DNA of 48,371 bases from Planctomycetota bacterium (GTDB taxonomy: Bacteria; Planctomycetota; UBA8108; UBA1146). Below are positions 25,743 to 34,738 of this stretch, piece by piece (the stretch's first letter is position 1; each line of letters opens with the position of its first letter). The position numbers and the translations under genes are program-made. Under the pieces are notes generated by a model that did no database searches, was not told the origin of the DNA, and saw only the letters and a list, made by a program, of their open reading frames with translations. The DNA lies in contig JABHOG010000093.1 of the NCBI GenBank assembly GCA_018694835.1, forward strand, positions 1 to 48,371, given 5' to 3'.

Positions 25743-26906
25743 TCAACCAGACCGGGAATGGAATCGTGACAAGAATGCCCCCCTGAACTGCTCCCAGGAC
25801 CCTTCCAGGGTGGCCTGACGCGCTCTTTCAAGGAACCTGTGGAAGACCCTCAGGTTGTGCAGAGACCCGAGGGTGTAGCCCAGCATCTCCTTGCGCAGAT
25901 AGAGGTGATGAAGGGTGCCACGGCTGAACTGGAGGCAGGCGGGGCAATCACACCCCTGCTCCAGCGGCTCTCGATCTCGACGATGCACCGAATTGCGGAT
26001 ATTGAGAGATGATCCGTCGGAGAGGAAGAGGGTCGCATTTCGAGCATTTCTGGTCGGGATCACGCAATCGAACATGTCGATCCCCGCCTCGATCGCCACC
26101 ATGAACTCCTCGAGACCACCTACACCCATCAGGTAGCGTGGCCGGTTGATGGGGAGATGCTGTGCGCCACCGGAGATGGTCGCCAGCATCGCATCGCGGT
26201 TCTCTCCGACACTGACTCCCCCGATGGCGTATCCATCGAAGGGTAGTTCCCGAAGTCGTTGTGCCCCTTCTTTCCTGAGATCCTCCTCGACTCCCCCTTG
26301 CAGGATGCCAAAAAGTGCCATCGGCTCGAACAGTTCCAAACGCTGACGGTGTTCGATCGCACGCATCGCCCATCGTTCGGTGCGCGCCAGCGCAGAAGCG
26401 GCCATGTCACGATCGACTCCCGCAGGAGGGCAGACATCCAGCACCATTGCGATGGTACTGCCCATGCGGGCCTGCAGATCGAGCACCGACTCCGGGGTCA
26501 GGAGTAGCGCGTCTCCGTCGATGTGGTTGCGAAAGTGGACTCCCTGCTCCTCGATACGATTGCGATGGCCAAGAGAGAAGACCTGGAAACCACCGGAGTC
26601 GGTGAGGATCGGCCCTTGCCAACCCATCATCTGGTGTAGCCCTCCCAGTTCGCGAACCGTGTCGGCTCCCGGCCTGACGGCGAGATGGTATGTATTGGAG
26701 AGGACCACCTGGGTGCCAATCGAACGCAGTTGATCCGGGGTTACCCCTTTTACGGTGCCCTGGGTTCCCACCGGCATGAAAGCGGGAGTTTCGATCTTAC
26801 CCCGCGGTGTCGTCAGGGTGGCGGCTCGAGGACCTCGTTGCGATCCCGCGTCCAGCTGGAAAGAAAAACCATCGAGCATCGGGTGCTGTGCTTCAATCTT
26901 CTCCAT
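25743..26906 (-). CDS. tgt: tRNA-guanine transglycosylase
   Basis: Replaces guanine 34 with preQ1 in tRNAs with GUN anticodons during queuosine synthesis. 387 residues. TDSGGFQVFSL carries one catalytic Asp, FDCVIPTRNARNATLF the nucleophile Asp region and CDCPACLQ with a downstream SLHN His the zinc site. The ATG at 26906 overlaps the stop of the SpoIID-like gene in TGATG. The longer frame upstream lies inside that gene and is not Tgt-like. Confidence 0.96.
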   Translation of the reverse strand: MEKIEAQHPMLDGFSFQLDAGSQRGPRAATLTTPRGKIETPAFMPVGTQGTVKGVTPDQLRSIGTQVVLSNTYHLAVRPGADTVRELGGLHQMMGWQGPILTDSGGFQVFSLGHRNRIEEQGVHFRNHIDGDALLLTPESVLDLQARMGSTIAMVLDVCPPAGVDRDMAASALARTERWAMRAIEHRQRLELFEPMALFGILQGGVEEDLRKEGAQRLRELPFDGYAIGGVSVGENRDAMLATISGGAQHLPINRPRYLMGVGGLEEFMVAIEAGIDMFDCVIPTRNARNATLFLSDGSSLNIRNSVHRRDREPLEQGCDCPACLQFSRGTLHHLYLRKEMLGYTLGSLHNLRVFHRFLERARQATLEGSWEQFRGAFLSRFHSRSG

Positions 26907-28093
26907 CACCAGCAACTCCTGATCTCGACCCCTGGATAGTAATGCTGAAGAATCCACACGTCATTGGCGCCTCGCCTTGCATAACCCTGGGCACCGACCT
27001 GGCACATGCCGATTCCGTGTCCCCATCCTCTCCCGGAGAAGAGAAATCCACTGGCAGATGGCTGCACGACAAAGTTGGTCGAGCGCAATTTGTGACGGCC
27101 ACGACTGCGAAGAGTCGCACGCAAGCGTTTGCTATCGACCTCGAAGGAACCGAGGCTGTGATCGATACGCAGGTAGGGAACATGTCCAGACCCCGCAGCA
27201 TCGACGGCCACCACCGTATCGATTTTACCCAGCTGGATCCCGGTCCCCTGACACAGGTAAGCCACAGCATCTGCCAGGTGCTGTCGTGGCACGTCCTCGC
27301 TCCAGCGAAAAAATCGACTGCTCTGGCAACCTTCGCAGCGAACGCTAGGCATCGTCGGAACCCCACGGATGAAGTAACTCTCTGCTGCAGAACAGGTTTG
27401 ACCGCCGCAGGTCGAATGGAAGAAGCTCTCGAATAGTTTTCCTTGCCAGAGCAAGACCTGACCTCGCGTCTGTTCGACGGCATCGATCACTTCCTTCGGC
27501 ACCCTCGCGGTACCGCCATAGGCCTGGCTGCGGGTGTCGCCTCGCAGGTCATAGGATCGACCTCGACCGCGCGCCTCCATCTGAAACAATGCATAGGTTC
27601 GAGCGGCAATCGCCTGGGCCTGCAGTGCCGCCGCAGGAAAACTACTGGCGGACATCTCGCGAGTGACCACTCCCAGCAGGTATCGTTCGAGCGACAGTCG
27701 CTCGATCATCTGCCAGCCGGTCGCCTCGGGTTCGGGAATCCATTCGACCCACCCCTCGTGATATCGATCTCCGGTCTGCATCTCACCGGTCCGCGAGCGA
27801 ACCCAGACCCGATCAGTCCATTGACGATTCCCGATATGAATCACACCGGCGCTGGCGATCACCTCGACCGGAGCGGTAATCGTCGCCGAATCTCCGGCCC
27901 AGCGGATCTGCAATCGGCCATCGGATGATTCGACAGTGCGGCGAAACTGACCCTCTTCGAGGAGAATCCCGATGAGGGGCTCGCCGGTCGGCTGGAAAGC
28001 GGTGCGTGCCACGAGAGAGCTGGCCAGTGGATCCTTCAGCAGCCCCCACGAGCCCAGCGCCAGGATCGTTGCCACAATCAGCACCCGGCTCAC
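26906..28093 (-). CDS. SpoIID/LytB domain protein, probable peptidoglycan lytic enzyme
   Basis: SpoIID-type proteins cleave glycan strands, often denuded ones. 395 residues. N-terminal hydrophobic segment (about 4-25) suggests a signal or anchor. The core has LERYLLGVVTREMSASS with the proposed catalytic Glu, QAIAARTYALFQ, DTRSQAYGG, STCGG and the C-terminal GRGWGHGIGMCQVGAQGYA segment. GTG at 28093 overlaps the ruvB stop in GTGA. In a bacterium without other sporulation genes in view, a wall-remodelling role is more likely than sporulation. Confidence 0.9.
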   Translation of the reverse strand: MSRVLIVATILALGSWGLLKDPLASSLVARTAFQPTGEPLIGILLEEGQFRRTVESSDGRLQIRWAGDSATITAPVEVIASAGVIHIGNRQWTDRVWVRSRTGEMQTGDRYHEGWVEWIPEPEATGWQMIERLSLERYLLGVVTREMSASSFPAAALQAQAIAARTYALFQMEARGRGRSYDLRGDTRSQAYGGTARVPKEVIDAVEQTRGQVLLWQGKLFESFFHSTCGGQTCSAAESYFIRGVPTMPSVRCEGCQSSRFFRWSEDVPRQHLADAVAYLCQGTGIQLGKIDTVVAVDAAGSGHVPYLRIDHSLGSFEVDSKRLRATLRSRGRHKLRSTNFVVQPSASGFLFSGRGWGHGIGMCQVGAQGYARRGANDVWILQHYYPGVEIRSCW

Positions 28094-29205
28094 GAGTGGC
28101 CTTCCAGGTCGAGCGCACCCTGGGATGTTGGCGCAGAAGAGGATGGTGTCGCAGAAGAGGATGGTGTCGCAGAATTGGAAGGTGGCGCAGCCTCGTCGAT
28201 CTGATCATCCCTGAATCGAGGCCCGAGCACTCGCCCTCGGGGAGTCTTGGCAAGAAACCCACAGCGGATCAAATAGGGTTCGTGAACATCCTCGATGGTT
28301 CGTTCCTCTTCGCCGACGGTCACCGCAATGGTCTTGATCCCGACCGCCTGTCCTTCGGCACGGGCGACCGTTTGCAAGATCCTCCGATCGAGGGAGTCGA
28401 GCCCATCGGGGTCGACCCCCAGACGACTCAGTCCATCGTTGGCGGCTCCCTCATCGATCTGTGAATGCCCCTGCATCTGGACAAAATCACGGACCCGCTT
28501 GAGATATCGATTGGCAATCCTCGGTGTCCCCCGGCAACGACCGGCAAGCGCTTCGGCACCCTTGCGGGTCACATCGAGGCTAAAGATCCGCGCACTTCGA
28601 AGGAGCACTTCGACGATCTCGTCATCGTCATACAACTCCAGTTTTTCCTGGATTCCAAATCGAGCTCGAAAGGGTGCGGTCAGATTGCCCTCTCGTGTGG
28701 TGGCAGCGACCAGCGTGAAACGAGGCAGGTGGATCCGCATCGAGCGTGCGTTGGGTCCCGAATCGATGATGATGTCGATCTGGAAGTCTTCCATGGCGGT
28801 GTAGAGGTATTCCTCGACCACCCGACTGATGCGGTGCACCTCGTCGATGAAGAGCACATCGCCCTCTTCCAGTTCGGTCAAAAGACCGACCAGATCCTTG
28901 GCCTTTTCCAGCACCGGTCCACTGGTCGCTCGAAAACCCACCTCCATGTGACCGGCAATCAAGCCGGCGAGTGTGGTCTTTCCGAGCCCCGGCATCCCCG
29001 ACAACAGGACGTGATCGAGCGCCTCCCCCCGCTCCTTGGCGGCCCCGAGAAACACCTTCATGTTCCCGACCACGCTGCTCTGCCCGATAAACTCGGAAAG
29101 ATGGCTCGGGCGGATTTGCTCATCACCGAGGCGTTCGTCGGTCCCGACCGCTTCGGGAGAGACTTGCCGCTGCTCGGCGTTTGATTCGGACTCTTTTCGG
29201 GACAT
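28090..29205 (-). CDS. ruvB: Holliday junction branch migration helicase RuvB
   Basis: AAA+ motor that drives branch migration with RuvA. 371 residues from the ATG at 29205 (GGGAGAA upstream). Walker A GMPGLGKT at 70-77, Walker B FIDEVHR near 120, sensor ATTREG, and the C-terminal winged helix ending in YLIRCGFLAKTPRGR. The C-terminal 30 residues are a Ser/Pro/Thr tail coded by an 18-bp tandem repeat. The open frame continues another 86 codons upstream but is not RuvB-like. No ruvA or ruvC adjoins it. First gene of the tgt-yajC-secDF block. Confidence 0.95.
   Translation of the reverse strand: MSRKESESNAEQRQVSPEAVGTDERLGDEQIRPSHLSEFIGQSSVVGNMKVFLGAAKERGEALDHVLLSGMPGLGKTTLAGLIAGHMEVGFRATSGPVLEKAKDLVGLLTELEEGDVLFIDEVHRISRVVEEYLYTAMEDFQIDIIIDSGPNARSMRIHLPRFTLVAATTREGNLTAPFRARFGIQEKLELYDDDEIVEVLLRSARIFSLDVTRKGAEALAGRCRGTPRIANRYLKRVRDFVQMQGHSQIDEGAANDGLSRLGVDPDGLDSLDRRILQTVARAEGQAVGIKTIAVTVGEEERTIEDVHEPYLIRCGFLAKTPRGRVLGPRFRDDQIDEAAPPSNSATPSSSATPSSSAPTSQGALDLEGHS
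28133..28186. repeat. 18-bp tandem repeat in the ruvB tail
   Basis: GCAGAAGAGGATGGTGTC at 28133-28150 and 28151-28168, with a diverged third copy at 28169-28186. It encodes the Ser/Ala/Thr/Pro tail of RuvB. Confidence 0.88.
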
Positions 29206-29266
29206 TTCTCCCGTGCCTCCTTCGTTGACGACGCGATGATCAGAGAATAGACCGCCTGACTCCTGC

Positions 29267-29307
29267 GAACCAGCCCCATCGAACCAGCCCCATCGAACCA
29301 GCCCCAG
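29267..29307. repeat. 14-bp tandem repeat, nearly 3 copies
   Basis: GAACCAGCCCCATC at 29267-29280 and 29281-29294, then 12 matching bases from 29295. It lies in the 244-nt gap between the divergent ruvB and MFS genes, which otherwise shows nothing I can name. Confidence 0.88.
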
Positions 29308-29449
29308 TAGACCATTCTCAGCAGCGACCTCGATGGCTCCCTTGACCGCAAGCCCTTCGCTGGTGAGGATCCTACCCTGATCGGGAGCCGCATCAGAGGA
29401 TCCCGGTCCTAGAATCGAAAGCTGTTCACCCCGCTCGAAAGCGAGACCT

Positions 29450-30763
29450 GTGCCCTCATCCAAATCCGATTCCGGAGGTCAGACCGCCCCTTCTCGACCA
29501 GGACTGGGTCCGATACTACTGACCCTGTTCATCGACCTGGTCGGTTTCTCCATCATCTTTCCACTGTTTCCTGCCATCCTCGATTCCTATCGCGGTGACC
29601 CATGGCTCGAGGGATGGCTCGATGCCCTGCGATCGCTTTCACCGCAAATCGATGAACCCCGTCTGGTAGTCCTCTTCGGAGGGGTCCTCGGATCGATCTA
29701 CTCCTTCCTGCAATTTCTCCTGAGTCCCTTCTGGGGCAGCCTTTCCGATCGCATCGGTCGTCGACCGGTACTGCTGATCACCATCTGGGGAAACCTGATG
29801 GCGGCGCTCCTTTGGGCCTTCAGCGGTAACTTTGCGCTGCTGGTCCTGTCGCGAGTGCTGGCGGGAATCGCCGGAGGAAACATCTCGGCAGCCACCGCAG
29901 CAGTGGCGGATCTGACCCCCGGACCGGAACGAGCTCGAGGCATGGGATTGATCGGAGCCTCCTTCGGGCTCGGCTTCATCCTCGGCCCTGCCATCGGTGG
30001 CGCACTCAGCCTGATCGATATGACCCCCCTCTGGCCCGCCGAGGAAGGGGGCGCACTGCTCGCCACCAATAGTTTCACGGCGGCGGCGCTCGGCGTCTGT
30101 CTACTCTCCGCCATCAACTGGCTGTGGGTCTGGTTGCGCCTGAAGGAAACTCGACCCGCTGGATTCCCCCCGAGACCTTTGCGCTGGCAGATCTCTCTCG
30201 GCGGCCACTGGGGCCACCAGGTGCGGCGGGTTCAACTGGCCAACCTGATCTACCTGATCGGATTCAGCGGCATGGAGTTCACCCTCGCCTTCCTGGTGCA
30301 GCAGCGCTTCTCCTGGCAGAGCACCGACATCGCCGTGATGTTCGTCTCGATCGGCTTGGTCCTGGCGCTAGTCCAGGGCGGTTTGTCGCGACACCTGGCT
30401 CGACGATGGGGCCCTCATGCCACTTCCCTGATCGGATTTGTCCTGGTCTTTGTCGGTCTGATGGGAATTGCCATCGCCACCCTCGAGTGGCAATTGTGGC
30501 TATCACTGCTCCCCCTGTCGGTCGGTGCGGCGATGGTGATGCCGATGCTATCGACCATCGTCAGCGAGTCGGTCGGTCCTCTCCAACAAGGTGAGGTACT
30601 GGGCAGTTTCCGTTCACTGGGGAGTCTCGCACGAGCCATCGGCCCATTCTTCGCCGCCATCCTCTACTGGCAGGTGGGTCCTTCTGCTCCCTACTGGGTC
30701 TCTGCGGCAATCCTGATCATCCCCATCTGGCTCATCTCAGGTGGTCTTGTCAGAAAGTCGTAA
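29450..30763 (+). CDS. MFS transporter, tetracycline-resistance-like
   Basis: Twelve-helix major facilitator permease, 437 residues, probably exporting small molecules by proton exchange. The first helix (ILLTLFIDLVGFSIIFPLFP) and motif A between helices 2 and 3 (GSLSDRIGRRPVLL) are typical of the TetA-type drug/H+ group. A longer than usual loop follows helix 1 (about 45-75). A GTG at 29450 starts it, with only a weak binding site. It stands alone, divergent from ruvB and followed by a lipoprotein gene after 53 nt. The substrate is unknown. Confidence 0.88.
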   Translation: MPSSKSDSGGQTAPSRPGLGPILLTLFIDLVGFSIIFPLFPAILDSYRGDPWLEGWLDALRSLSPQIDEPRLVVLFGGVLGSIYSFLQFLLSPFWGSLSDRIGRRPVLLITIWGNLMAALLWAFSGNFALLVLSRVLAGIAGGNISAATAAVADLTPGPERARGMGLIGASFGLGFILGPAIGGALSLIDMTPLWPAEEGGALLATNSFTAAALGVCLLSAINWLWVWLRLKETRPAGFPPRPLRWQISLGGHWGHQVRRVQLANLIYLIGFSGMEFTLAFLVQQRFSWQSTDIAVMFVSIGLVLALVQGGLSRHLARRWGPHATSLIGFVLVFVGLMGIAIATLEWQLWLSLLPLSVGAAMVMPMLSTIVSESVGPLQQGEVLGSFRSLGSLARAIGPFFAAILYWQVGPSAPYWVSAAILIIPIWLISGGLVRKS

Positions 30764-30816
30764 ATTCCTTAGAATTCCACCGCGCCGCTCGACTACAGCC
30801 TCTGAAAGGGCGTGTC

Positions 30817-31629
30817 GTGCAAGACCAAAAATTTGAATCCACTGACGGTGCCACTGCTCCGTCCCTCTCCCACCCATCTCAACTTTCTTCGTCCCTGCGA
30901 TCTCCGACCGGGTCGAGTCTGAGTTTCCTGCTGATACTGCTGACCTGTGCGGCCGGATGCAGTTCCTCCCCGGTCGATCGAACGGGCCCGCTGGGTTCGG
31001 AAGTCGGTCCCGCCGATGTCGCGGCGATGGTCACCGGTACCTGGCAGATAAGAAACGAGGAACAGCAGGGGATGGCGGTCCTCGGTGGACTCCTCTCCTA
31101 CGACATGACCACCACCGAGCAGATCGACGGGGTGGCGGTGGCCCGAGAACGCATCAGTGCCGGACCGCTATGGATTGCAGGCACCACCGAGAGTCGTGCC
31201 ATCACCAGCGCCGGAGAGGAGAGTCATGGCAACTGGTTCTTCCCCTTCTGGCGTTATCAGGAGGTCAATGGCGAGAGAACCCTGTATCCGCTGATGGTCA
31301 TCCCTATTCCGCTGGGAAGTTCCTCGGAAAGTGATCAGGCTCGTTTCGAGGAAGACCTGACCTGGGACGAGCCGGTCGCTCAGGCGATCGCTCCTCGCGA
31401 CCTCGAAGCGACCACTCTCATCGATCCGGTGCTCAACATCTCACCACTCGATCCGCTCGATCCGCTCGATCGGACCTATCGCTTGCGCCAGGGGGATACA
31501 CTTTGGTCGCTGTCGAAACGCTTCTATGGCACCGGCCAGCGCTGGCGCGATCTGGTCTCGGCGAACCCCTCTCGCTTCGACGACATCCACTCGATCCGGG
31601 TCGGTACCACCATTCTCATCCCTCGTTGA
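30817..31629 (+). CDS. Lipoprotein with C-terminal LysM domain
   Basis: Exported lipoprotein, 270 residues. Signal segment about 33-47 with a lipobox ending AAGC; Cys48 is the likely lipidated residue. The middle has short beta-like segments with no family I recognise. The C-terminal LysM domain (about 220-270) has RQGDTLWSLSKRFYGTG and ends in ILIPR, so it probably binds peptidoglycan. GTG at 30817 with AAAGGG upstream. A 9-bp repeat codes Leu-Asp-Pro copies just before the LysM domain. It follows the MFS gene by 53 nt and could share its transcript. Confidence 0.82.
   Translation: MQDQKFESTDGATAPSLSHPSQLSSSLRSPTGSSLSFLLILLTCAAGCSSSPVDRTGPLGSEVGPADVAAMVTGTWQIRNEEQQGMAVLGGLLSYDMTTTEQIDGVAVARERISAGPLWIAGTTESRAITSAGEESHGNWFFPFWRYQEVNGERTLYPLMVIPIPLGSSSESDQARFEEDLTWDEPVAQAIAPRDLEATTLIDPVLNISPLDPLDPLDRTYRLRQGDTLWSLSKRFYGTGQRWRDLVSANPSRFDDIHSIRVGTTILIPR
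31447..31473. repeat. 9-bp tandem repeat, 3 copies
   Basis: CTCGATCCG twice, then CTCGATCGG. It encodes Leu-Asp-Pro/Arg triplets in the linker before the LysM domain. Confidence 0.9.
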
Positions 31630-31970
31630 GGGCCACAGAAAGAACAGTGCAGCCGCAGTCAGTCTGCGCTCGGTGACCGGACTTTCCTGACAGTAGTCGG
31701 TAACGAATTCCGACCAGTAGGGCTATCGAGGAGGTGTGGTCGCCTTTTCCTCTCTCCGATCACTGCAGGGAACCTATCCTTGCGGCGAATCCGGGGCCTG
31801 CTATCCAGTCATCCATAAGACCGTCTTCGTTTACAAACAACCACTAGTAAACTGTTGTAAGCCCTATAGAATGGAATCTTCCGCCCTTCCAACTATTGAG
31901 GACAGGGAGAGTGGTGATACCGGTTCCTCTGTTCGGGGACCGGGCTACAAAGCGAGGAAGGATACATAGC
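31630..31970. other. 341-nt leader region of the dockerin-protein gene, with dyads
   Basis: No gene seen. An AT-rich core holds an inverted repeat GTTTAC (31829-31834) / GTAAAC (31847-31852) and an overlapping TTACAA (31831-31836) / TTGTAA (31855-31860), which could be an operator. A hairpin with an 8-bp stem (31920-31927 with 31936-31943) lies 27 nt before the ATG and could act in the leader RNA. No good -35/-10 pair was found. Confidence 0.4.
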
Positions 31971-33302
31971 ATGCTGTTCTGGAAGAGTATTACAGGGGCG
32001 ATTTGCCTCATGATCTGCGTTTCTGGCATTCAGGCCCAAAATTTTGCACTTCACTCGGTCCCCACTTCTGGATTACCCGGAGCGACCATCGAAGCGACCG
32101 TCGACCTGGAAACCCCCAGTCCTGCCCAGGGTTTCCAATTCGGCCTGACTCATGATTCCGCACTCTTGACCGCAACCTTGGTCACTGAAGGCTCGGCACT
32201 CACCAGTGCCAACGCCGGCAGTGGTGCCGATTACTTCCACTTTGAACTGTCTCCAGTCGGTGGAACGGGAGTCGTCGTGGGTGCCATCGTCAGCTTGGCT
32301 CCACCACTCGAGTCGATCCCTGTCGGAACTCACCAGGTAGCCGTGATCCAGTACAGCCTCAGCGCCACTGCCGAGCCTGGCTCGTCCTCGAACCTGACCT
32401 TCATCAACACCCTCGGTAGCCCGTCGGTGAACTGCGTGATCTCGGTCGGCGGGGTTTCTCAACAGCCGATCCTCGACCACGGAAGCCTTTCCGTCGAGAC
32501 TCCGGCTCCGTCGGGAGTCACCGTCACTATCGACGATCCCTGCACCTGTGATGCGACTCTTTCCTGGACCAATGGTGGGCTCTACGACTCCATCGAGATC
32601 ACCAGAGATGGCGTCACCACCACTCATGCCGGTACCGATACCAGCCTTCCCGTGTCCCTCACAGACGGAGTGGCCGCAAACTACGAGGTGGTCGGAATCC
32701 GCAACCTGGAGGCCTCGGCCGCCGGACTCGGAAGCGGGACTTGTAACCAGACTCCCCCCTCCATCGGACCCTCGGATCTGATCTGCACCATCGATCACGA
32801 AACCTGCACCGTCACCATGAGTTGGACCAACAATGACCCGACTTACCAGGACCTCACCTTCAGTGTTGATGGTGTTCTGGTCAGCACGATGGCAGGAACT
32901 GCCACCACGACCTCCCATACCCTTCCAGCGGAGCTGGTCGATTTCTCACTGGAGATCGGTGGATCAGGCGGCTGTGGTGAAGCGATGCCTTCGATCAATT
33001 GCGTCATGATGTGCTTGCCTGAGCGCTTCAAGCGTGGCGACGTCAACGGCGACAGCGGAGTCGATATCTCCGACGCCATCGGAACCCTGAGTTACCTGTT
33101 CCAGGCCACTCCTTCCCCCTGTCTCGACTCGATCGACACCAATGATGACGGCAGTATCGACATCTCCGACGCGATCTCGGTCCTCAACTACATCTTCGCT
33201 GGTGGTGTCGAGCCGCCGGCGCCAGGCCCGTCCACCTGTGGCATCGATCCGACCGTGGATACGCTCGATTGCCCCAACTACAACACTGCGGTCTGTAACT
33301 AG
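31971..33302 (+). CDS. Secreted protein with cohesin-like domain and dockerin-type repeats
   Basis: Exported protein of 443 residues, role unknown. Signal peptide about 1-22. About 30-170 resembles the beta-sandwich of cohesin-type domains (the GATIEATVDLE and GFQFGLTHDSALL segments), a tentative match. About 180-340 holds two Ig/FnIII-like modules rich in Thr and Ser with paired cysteines. About 352-420 has two dockerin-type calcium loops, RGDVNGDSGVDISDAI and IDTNDDGSIDISDAI, each followed by a helix. A Cys-containing tail ends the protein. GAGGAAGGA precedes the ATG. Such ends are common in Planctomycetota secreted proteins. Confidence 0.85.
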   Translation: MLFWKSITGAICLMICVSGIQAQNFALHSVPTSGLPGATIEATVDLETPSPAQGFQFGLTHDSALLTATLVTEGSALTSANAGSGADYFHFELSPVGGTGVVVGAIVSLAPPLESIPVGTHQVAVIQYSLSATAEPGSSSNLTFINTLGSPSVNCVISVGGVSQQPILDHGSLSVETPAPSGVTVTIDDPCTCDATLSWTNGGLYDSIEITRDGVTTTHAGTDTSLPVSLTDGVAANYEVVGIRNLEASAAGLGSGTCNQTPPSIGPSDLICTIDHETCTVTMSWTNNDPTYQDLTFSVDGVLVSTMAGTATTTSHTLPAELVDFSLEIGGSGGCGEAMPSINCVMMCLPERFKRGDVNGDSGVDISDAIGTLSYLFQATPSPCLDSIDTNDDGSIDISDAISVLNYIFAGGVEPPAPGPSTCGIDPTVDTLDCPNYNTAVCN

Positions 33303-33342
33303 GTTTCACCACCGGGTTCGGACTGATCGGAAAGAAATGAAA

Positions 33343-33373
33343 CGGGCCCGCAGGGTATCCCCCTGCGGGCCCG
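33343..33373. terminator. Bidirectional hairpin terminator between convergent genes
   Basis: CGGGCCCGCAGGG (33343-33355) pairs perfectly with 33361-33373 around TATCC. It lies 40 nt after the dockerin gene stop and 37 nt after the ribBA stop on the other strand. Only short T or A runs flank it. Confidence 0.75.
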
Positions 33374-33409
33374 CTCTTCATCTGCACTTCAGTGCTGGTG
33401 ACGTCCTGC

Positions 33410-34660
33410 TCAGATCGCCTCGAAGAGGTGCCCCATCTTGTTCTTCTTGGCGCGCAGGTAGTCCAGGTTGACCGGTCCCGGCTCCGGTTCGATGGAGATC
33501 CGTTCGACCACATCGACGCCGTGGGTGACCAGGCCCTCGACCTTGGCTGGATTATTGGTCAACAATCGCACCTGAGTCCCCCCCAGTGCCCGCAAGATGG
33601 CCGCCGCATCGGAGTAATCACGCAGGTCCGGTGGAAAACCGAGACGCTCATTCGCCTCGACCGTATCGAGACCTTCGCGCTGCTGCAGGTGATACGCCTG
33701 AATCTTTCGAGTCAGCCCGATACCACGCCCCTCCTGAGGCAAGTAGAGCAGAGCTCCCCGCTCTTTCGATCCAATCTGTTCCAGCGCCATCTGCAGTTGA
33801 GAACCGCAATCGCAGCGCAAGGATCCGATCACATCGCCGGTGAAACAGGCGCTGTGGATTCTCACCAGTGGAACATCGTCCCCATCTTCGGTCGAGAGCT
33901 GGCCCTGGCGCAGAACCGTGATCGGCTCCCCACAGTCCACGCTCCACGACTCGATTTCAAACAGACCATAGGGGGTCGGAAGTTGTGCCCAAGAGAGTTT
34001 CACCGGCTTCACCTCGGAACTCCCGAGAGCATCGGGAATCGATGATTCCCGGCACTCCTCCACCAGGCTGTCGATGGTTCCCAGCAGCAGGCCATGTAGT
34101 TCTGCGAACTTCTCTAGATCCTCCAGCCTCGCCATCGTTCCATCTTCATTCATCACTTCACAGATCACCGCTGCGGGTTGCAGTCCTGCTCTCCGCATCA
34201 GATGAACAGAAGCCTCGGTATGGCCCTGGCGGCTGAGGATTCCTCCAGGCTTCGCCTTCAGCGGGAAGATGTGACCGGGTCGATTGAAATGTCCCGGGGT
34301 CGAATCTGGATGGGCCAGTTGACGAAGAGTGTGAGCTCGATCGAAGGCGCTGATCCCGGTCGAGATCCCGTCTCTGGAATCGACCGAGATGGTGAAGGCA
34401 CACTCGGTCGGATCACTCGGTTGCGAGTGCATCTTGGGCAGTTGAAGTCGCTCGACAATCTCGGACCCCAGCGGAGCGCAAATCAGACCCCGTGCATGGG
34501 TGGCGAGAAAGTTGACTTGCTCTGCCGTGATCGACTCGGCGGCCAGCACCAGATCCCCCTCGTTCTCACGATTGGCATCGTCGATGAGGATGACCATCCC
34601 ACCACGGGAAATCTCCTCGATCAGTTGTTCCACGGTTGCAAGGGTCAATCGAGACTCCAA
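33410..34660 (-). CDS. ribBA: Bifunctional DHBP synthase / GTP cyclohydrolase II
   Basis: Catalyses two entry steps of riboflavin synthesis. 416 residues. N-terminal RibB domain (about 1-205) with DDANRENEGDLVLAAE, the STGISAFDRA and GHIFPL segments and GHTEASV. C-terminal RibA domain (about 210-410) with the zinc cysteines in HSACFTGDVIGSLRCDCGSQL, then QEGRGIGL. Start is TTG 34660; the binding site is weak and other TTG codons nearby are possible. It follows the B3/4 gene by 78 nt and ends at a hairpin shared with the dockerin gene. Confidence 0.95.
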   Translation of the reverse strand: MESRLTLATVEQLIEEISRGGMVILIDDANRENEGDLVLAAESITAEQVNFLATHARGLICAPLGSEIVERLQLPKMHSQPSDPTECAFTISVDSRDGISTGISAFDRAHTLRQLAHPDSTPGHFNRPGHIFPLKAKPGGILSRQGHTEASVHLMRRAGLQPAAVICEVMNEDGTMARLEDLEKFAELHGLLLGTIDSLVEECRESSIPDALGSSEVKPVKLSWAQLPTPYGLFEIESWSVDCGEPITVLRQGQLSTEDGDDVPLVRIHSACFTGDVIGSLRCDCGSQLQMALEQIGSKERGALLYLPQEGRGIGLTRKIQAYHLQQREGLDTVEANERLGFPPDLRDYSDAAAILRALGGTQVRLLTNNPAKVEGLVTHGVDVVERISIEPEPGPVNLDYLRAKKNKMGHLFEAI

Positions 34661-34738
34661 CCCATGAAGGGCACATCACTCAATGGTCAGGCCCTGACTA
34701 AGAGTGCCATTCTAGTGGCTCCAGCGACCGGAGTGCAG

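Noticed and set aside
29206-29463. N-terminal extension of RuvB by 86 codons
   Set aside because: Not RuvB-like, contains a 14-bp tandem repeat and lies in the divergent gap; ATG 29205 has a binding site and normal family length.
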